DNA from: Chloroflexota bacterium
GTDB taxonomy: Bacteria > Chloroflexota > Anaerolineae > J102
DNA: 36,231 nt
Assembly (NCBI GenBank): GCA_013151415.1
Contig: JAADII010000007.1
Span: 1 to 36,231 of the forward strand
Direction of reading: 5' to 3'
Both the position numbers and the translations under genes were made by a program. Of the stretch, positions 33,585 through 36,231 are shown piece by piece. The notes beneath the pieces were generated by a model that did no database searches, was not told the DNA's origin, and saw nothing but the letters and a program-made list of their open reading frames with translations. Position 1 is the first letter of the stretch. Each line of letters starts with the position of its first letter.

Positions 33585-34286
33585 TCAATGATTCGGCTGA
33601 GCGGCCGCCACAAAGGCCTCGAACAGCCGCCTGTGTTCAGGGCCAAGTTCGTAAAGACGCTCAGGATGCCACTGGACGCCCAAAAACCACGGATGGGTGG
33701 GCATTTCCACCACCTCGACTGTGCCATCGGCCGCAAAACCAGTGGCCACCAAACCCGGGGCCAAGCCATCGACGCACAGCGCCTGGTGATGATAAGAGTT
33801 GGTCAGAACTTCTGAGCCATTGGCCATCACGCGCTCGATCAAGCTGCCCGACTGCAAATGCACCATATGCGATCGCGGTTGTTCAAACGTGTTGTTCTTG
33901 CCGGTATGCCCCTCGATATGTTGAATGAGGCATCCGCCCAACGCCACGTTCATCACCTGGATGCCGCGACAGATGCCGAAAATGGGCAGACCGCGCTCAA
34001 CGGCCGCGCGAGCCAGGCCTATCTCCATGCGATCGCGTTCTGGATAGATGGTGCTGGGGTCGGTTCCATTCAAAGTCTGGCCATAGAGTTGGGGGGCAAT
34101 GTCGCCGCCGCCGGTGAGTAAGAGGCCATCGAGCCCCTCCAAAGCGGCATGATAATCGTGCACGGCTTCAGGATAAAGCCGCACCGGCTCGGCTCCGGCC
34201 AATTGCAGGCAAAACCAATAGTCGCGCTGCCACTGCATGAAATATTCGATGTTTTTCTCGCGAGAAGTGAATCCGATTCGGGGCAT
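33585..34286 (-). CDS. Class I glutamine amidotransferase-like hydrolase (peptidase C26, PuuD-like)
   Basis: 233 residues from ATG 34286 (MPRIGFTSREKNIEYF); the upstream TTG 34349 extension is unlikely. The gamma-glutamyl-gamma-aminobutyrate hydrolase (PuuD) fold is clear: GLDGLLLTGGGDIAPQLYG, RDRMEIGLARAAVERGLP, the nucleophile Cys106 in FGICRGIQVMNVALGG, SYHHQALCVDGLAPG and the His207/Glu209 pair in GVQWHPERLY. The triad is complete. Relatives hydrolyse gamma-glutamyl amides, for example in putrescine breakdown. No other puu genes are present, so the true substrate is open. Confidence 0.9.
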   Translation of the reverse strand: MPRIGFTSREKNIEYFMQWQRDYWFCLQLAGAEPVRLYPEAVHDYHAALEGLDGLLLTGGGDIAPQLYGQTLNGTDPSTIYPERDRMEIGLARAAVERGLPIFGICRGIQVMNVALGGCLIQHIEGHTGKNNTFEQPRSHMVHLQSGSLIERVMANGSEVLTNSYHHQALCVDGLAPGLVATGFAADGTVEVVEMPTHPWFLGVQWHPERLYELGPEHRRLFEAFVAAAQPNH

Positions 34287-34364
34287 AAGAAACGCGTTGT
34301 TATTGCATGGGATGTGAAAAAATGGCCAAGATAAGACGTTGACAATCAAAGAAAGAACACCGTT

Positions 34365-34394
34365 AGTATACTTGGAATCCCGCCGGGATGTCCA
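34365..34394 (-). promoter_or_regulatory. Possible promoter of the amidotransferase-queA operon
   Basis: Minus strand: -35 TGGACA (34389-34394), spacer 18, -10 TATACT (34365-34370). The -10 lies in the palindrome AGTATACT, so the same bases also read TATACT rightward, towards the acyltransferase gene. Predicted leader ~75 bases. Confidence 0.38.
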
Positions 34395-34495
34395 GCATCC
34401 TTCATCCTATTTGCCTCACTTTTCTCAGCGCTTTACAATGTCTGGCGGCTCCCTCGCGTCCTCCTTCCACAAGCAGAGCGTTTCATCTTCATTGC

Positions 34496-35098
34496 ATGTC
34501 CATGTCTTCACCAGCCAACGCGATTCTCGGCGAAAATTGCCTCATCCAGCCCGGGGCCATTGTTGGGCTCGTCTATCGGCCCGGTTGCGAGCCCGCGCGC
34601 ATTGGGCGAGATGCAGTCATCCGTAGCCAAACCATTGTTTACGGCGACGTGCGCATTGGCGATTCGTTTCGCACCGGTCACCATGCCTTGATTCGCGAAC
34701 ACACCACCATTGGGAATCATGTGCTGGTCGGCTCCGCGGTTATTATCGATGGGCATGTAACCATTGGCGATTACGTCAGTTTGCAAAGCCGAGTCTACAT
34801 TCCCACGCATACGGTTATCGGCAGTTATGTGTTTATCGGTCCGGCCGCCGCGCTAACCAACGATAAATATCCCCTTCGTCAACGCGAGTCCTACCAACCT
34901 CTCGGCCCCATCCTCGAAGACCACGCGACCATTGGCGCCAACGCCACTTTGTTGCCGGGCGTGCGCATCGGCCAAGGGGCCATGGTGGCCGCGGGCGCAG
35001 TGGTCACGACGGATGTGCCTGCATGGAGTTTGGCCGTGGGCGTCCCCGCCCGCATTCTGCCGTTGCCCGAACATCTTCGCGAGCGCAATCGGTTTTAA
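34496..35098 (+). CDS. Left-handed beta-helix (hexapeptide repeat) acyltransferase
   Basis: 200 residues from ATG 34496 (MSMSSPANAILGEN; ATG 34502 is equally possible, and 34388 has an unlikely leader). Repeated [LIV]-G-x4 hexapeptides run almost the whole length (ILGENCLIQPGAIVG, IGRDAVIRSQTIVYGDVRIG, IGNHVLVGSAVIIDGHVTIG, IGSYVFIGPAAALTND) with the family C-terminus GAMVAAGAVVTTDVPAWSLAVGVPARI. The NDKYP loop resembles sugar N-acetyltransferases of the WbbJ/Wbp type that modify UDP-sugars. Likely a trimeric acetyl/acyltransferase for surface glycans (inference). No neighbouring nucleotide-sugar genes in this window apart from the glycosyltransferase at 31341. Confidence 0.85.
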   Translation: MSMSSPANAILGENCLIQPGAIVGLVYRPGCEPARIGRDAVIRSQTIVYGDVRIGDSFRTGHHALIREHTTIGNHVLVGSAVIIDGHVTIGDYVSLQSRVYIPTHTVIGSYVFIGPAAALTNDKYPLRQRESYQPLGPILEDHATIGANATLLPGVRIGQGAMVAAGAVVTTDVPAWSLAVGVPARILPLPEHLRERNRF

Positions 35099-35147
35099 CC
35101 GGGGAGAGAGAATATAGGCTTTGGCGGAAAATGGCGGGGGCATTGGT

Positions 35148-35360
35148 TCATATGCGCACGCGCACAATCGCATTGTAGGGGCATTCGTGCAGGCAAACCC
35201 AACATTGCTGACAACGCGCTGCGTCCACATAGGGCGCTTCATCGCGCTCGAAACGGAGGATCGCCCGGCCTTTACACGCGTTCATGGCCGGGCAACGGCG
35301 ACACAACGCGCAGAGCGTTTCGTCGATCAGGGGATAACCGGCTTCGGGATTGCGAGACAT
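35148..35360 (-). CDS. Small 2x[4Fe-4S] ferredoxin-like protein
   Basis: 70 residues from ATG 35360 (a TTG two codons upstream is possible). Eight clustered cysteines: first group C-x2-C-x2-C-P-x4-C (LCALCRRCPAMNAC), second group C-x2-C-x2-C-x3-C-P (CQQCWVCLHECPYNAI), the second being the canonical ferredoxin pattern and the first having an altered fourth-Cys spacing. It probably carries two iron-sulfur clusters for electron transfer in the cytoplasm. It is 11 bases after hflX and likely co-transcribed with it, but no functional link is evident. Confidence 0.8.
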   Translation of the reverse strand: MSRNPEAGYPLIDETLCALCRRCPAMNACKGRAILRFERDEAPYVDAARCQQCWVCLHECPYNAIVRVRI

Positions 35361-35371
35361 GATCAAACTTG

Positions 35372-36231
35372 CTATTCGATCTGCACACGGCGATATGCGT
35401 TGAGACGACCCAGCAGAGAAGCGGGCACGCGCCCCGCGATAAGAATGCCATTGGGTTCATGACTCTGCCGGCTCACCACGCCCAAACGATGAATCACATC
35501 GACCAATTCGCCCGCCTCATAGGGGATGAGCACCTGGATGGGGACCATGGCCTCGGTCAAGGCCAATTCGAGCCGTTCGAGAAGCTCGTCCAGGCCTTGG
35601 CCGGTAAGCGCGGAGACGGGCGCTGCATCGGCAAACGCATCAACGCGCTCCAGACGAGCCAAATCGCGGCTGGGCAGCAAGTCGATTTTATTCAGAGCCA
35701 CCAACGCCGGGATATGCGACGCGTTCAGCTCGTCCAGCACTTCGCGCACGATAGCGGCCTGCTCCGCGGCGTTGGGATGCGATGCATCCACAACATGCAG
35801 CAACAAATCGGCCTCGCGAATTTCCTCCAACGTCGCTCGAAAGGCGGCCACCAGTTGGGTGGGCAGTTTTTGAATAAAGCCCACCGTGTCGGTCATCAAC
35901 GCCTCGCGCCCTGAAGGCAGCGCAAAACGCCGCGTGGTGGGATCGAGCGTTGCGAAAAGCTGGTCCTCCGCTCGCACATTGGCATGAGTGAGCGCATTGA
36001 GCAGGGTCGATTTTCCGGCGTTGGTGTAGCCCACCAAGGCGATGAGTGGAAGGTGGGATTTACGACGTCTGGCCCGATATTGCTGGCGGTGGGTGCGCAC
36101 ATGTTCGAGTTCTCGGCGCAAGAAGGCCATGCGTCGCCCGATCTCGCGGCGGTCGATCTCGAGCTGGGTTTCGCCCGGCCCGCGCACGCCCACGCCGCCG
36201 GTTGCTCCGCCCGCGCGGCCGCCGGCTTGCC
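35372..36231 (-). CDS. hflX: Ribosome-splitting GTPase HflX (5' end outside window)
   Basis: The visible part, ~286 residues, runs from the HflX linker to the C-terminus; the frame is open to the right edge (QAGGRAGGATGGVGVRGPGETQ, so the N-terminal HflX domain lies outside). GETQLEIDRREIGRRM and the coiled segment RRELEHVRTHRQQYRARR are HflX-specific. GTPase motifs: G1 GYTNAGKSTL, G2 around LFATLDPTTR, G3 DTVGFI, G4 NKID, G5 region PVSALTGQG. A C-terminal domain of ~90 residues follows (ELALTEAMVPIQVLIPYEAG). HflX rescues or dissociates ribosomes under stress. Confidence 0.95.
   Translation of the reverse strand, partial: QAGGRAGGATGGVGVRGPGETQLEIDRREIGRRMAFLRRELEHVRTHRQQYRARRRKSHLPLIALVGYTNAGKSTLLNALTHANVRAEDQLFATLDPTTRRFALPSGREALMTDTVGFIQKLPTQLVAAFRATLEEIREADLLLHVVDASHPNAAEQAAIVREVLDELNASHIPALVALNKIDLLPSRDLARLERVDAFADAAPVSALTGQGLDELLERLELALTEAMVPIQVLIPYEAGELVDVIHRLGVVSRQSHEPNGILIAGRVPASLLGRLNAYRRVQIE

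Noticed and set aside
34339-34372. Rightward promoter with -35 TTGACA and -10 TATACT before the hexapeptide acyltransferase
   Set aside because: The spacer is 22 bases, too long; a weaker -10 TTAGTA at spacer 18 is possible but unconvincing.

Overview
The window looks like a chromosomal segment of a Chloroflexota bacterium, probably of the Anaerolineae/Caldilineae type. This is an inference from several traits: lipoproteins with Pro/Thr/Glu linkers, a secreted protein with a TPTP-type linker, many CUT2-type sugar ABC importers, a liv transporter locus containing an acyl-CoA ligase, intergenic 8-10 bp low-complexity repeats, and a moderately high GC content. I saw no rRNA, tRNA, CRISPR array, insertion sequence or phage gene. 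Almost every base is accounted for by genes.

Layout. (a) 1-4193, leftward: a CUT2 importer in the order ATPase, permease, permease, lipoprotein binding protein (cut by the window edge), of the rhamnose/autoinducer-2-like class, with a good promoter and an inverted-repeat operator at 4330-4376. (b) 4514-9599, rightward: a secreted/anchored Thr-Pro-rich protein, pth, and mfd. (c) 9611-21413, leftward: a 12-kb run of eleven genes. In transcription order these are a TorT-like binding protein, a double ABC ATPase, one permease, pxpA, a minimal accB, accC, pxpB, pxpC, bioY, a REC-LuxR-REC response regulator, and a histidine kinase carrying an N-terminal degenerate ABC ATPase domain. (d) 21678-30455, leftward: a branched-chain-amino-acid-type (liv) importer with a long-chain acyl-CoA ligase inside the operon, bracketed by two 224-residue CBS-ACT paralogues. 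(e) 30749-31327, rightward: a DinB-like protein. (f) 31341-34286, leftward: a class I glutamine amidotransferase-like hydrolase, queA and a membrane glycosyltransferase. (g) 34496-35098, rightward: a hexapeptide-repeat acyltransferase. (h) 35148-36231, leftward: hflX (5' end cut) and a small 2x[4Fe-4S] ferredoxin.

Region (c) is the most interesting. It reads as one module: an importer with a TorT-like receptor brings in a small molecule. A biotin-dependent 5-oxoprolinase/urea-carboxylase-like complex (AccB, AccC, PxpA, PxpB, PxpC) would carboxylate and hydrolyse an amide or lactam. BioY supplies biotin, and a two-component system with a kinase built on a sugar-type ABC ATPase presumably senses the substrate or transport state. 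The Pxp subunits differ from the canonical ones in places I can see, so the substrate may not be 5-oxoproline. The substrate and the sensing role are hypotheses.

Start codons were moved inward from the longest frame where a Shine-Dalgarno sequence, a signal peptide or the family's usual N-terminus argued for it; each case is stated.
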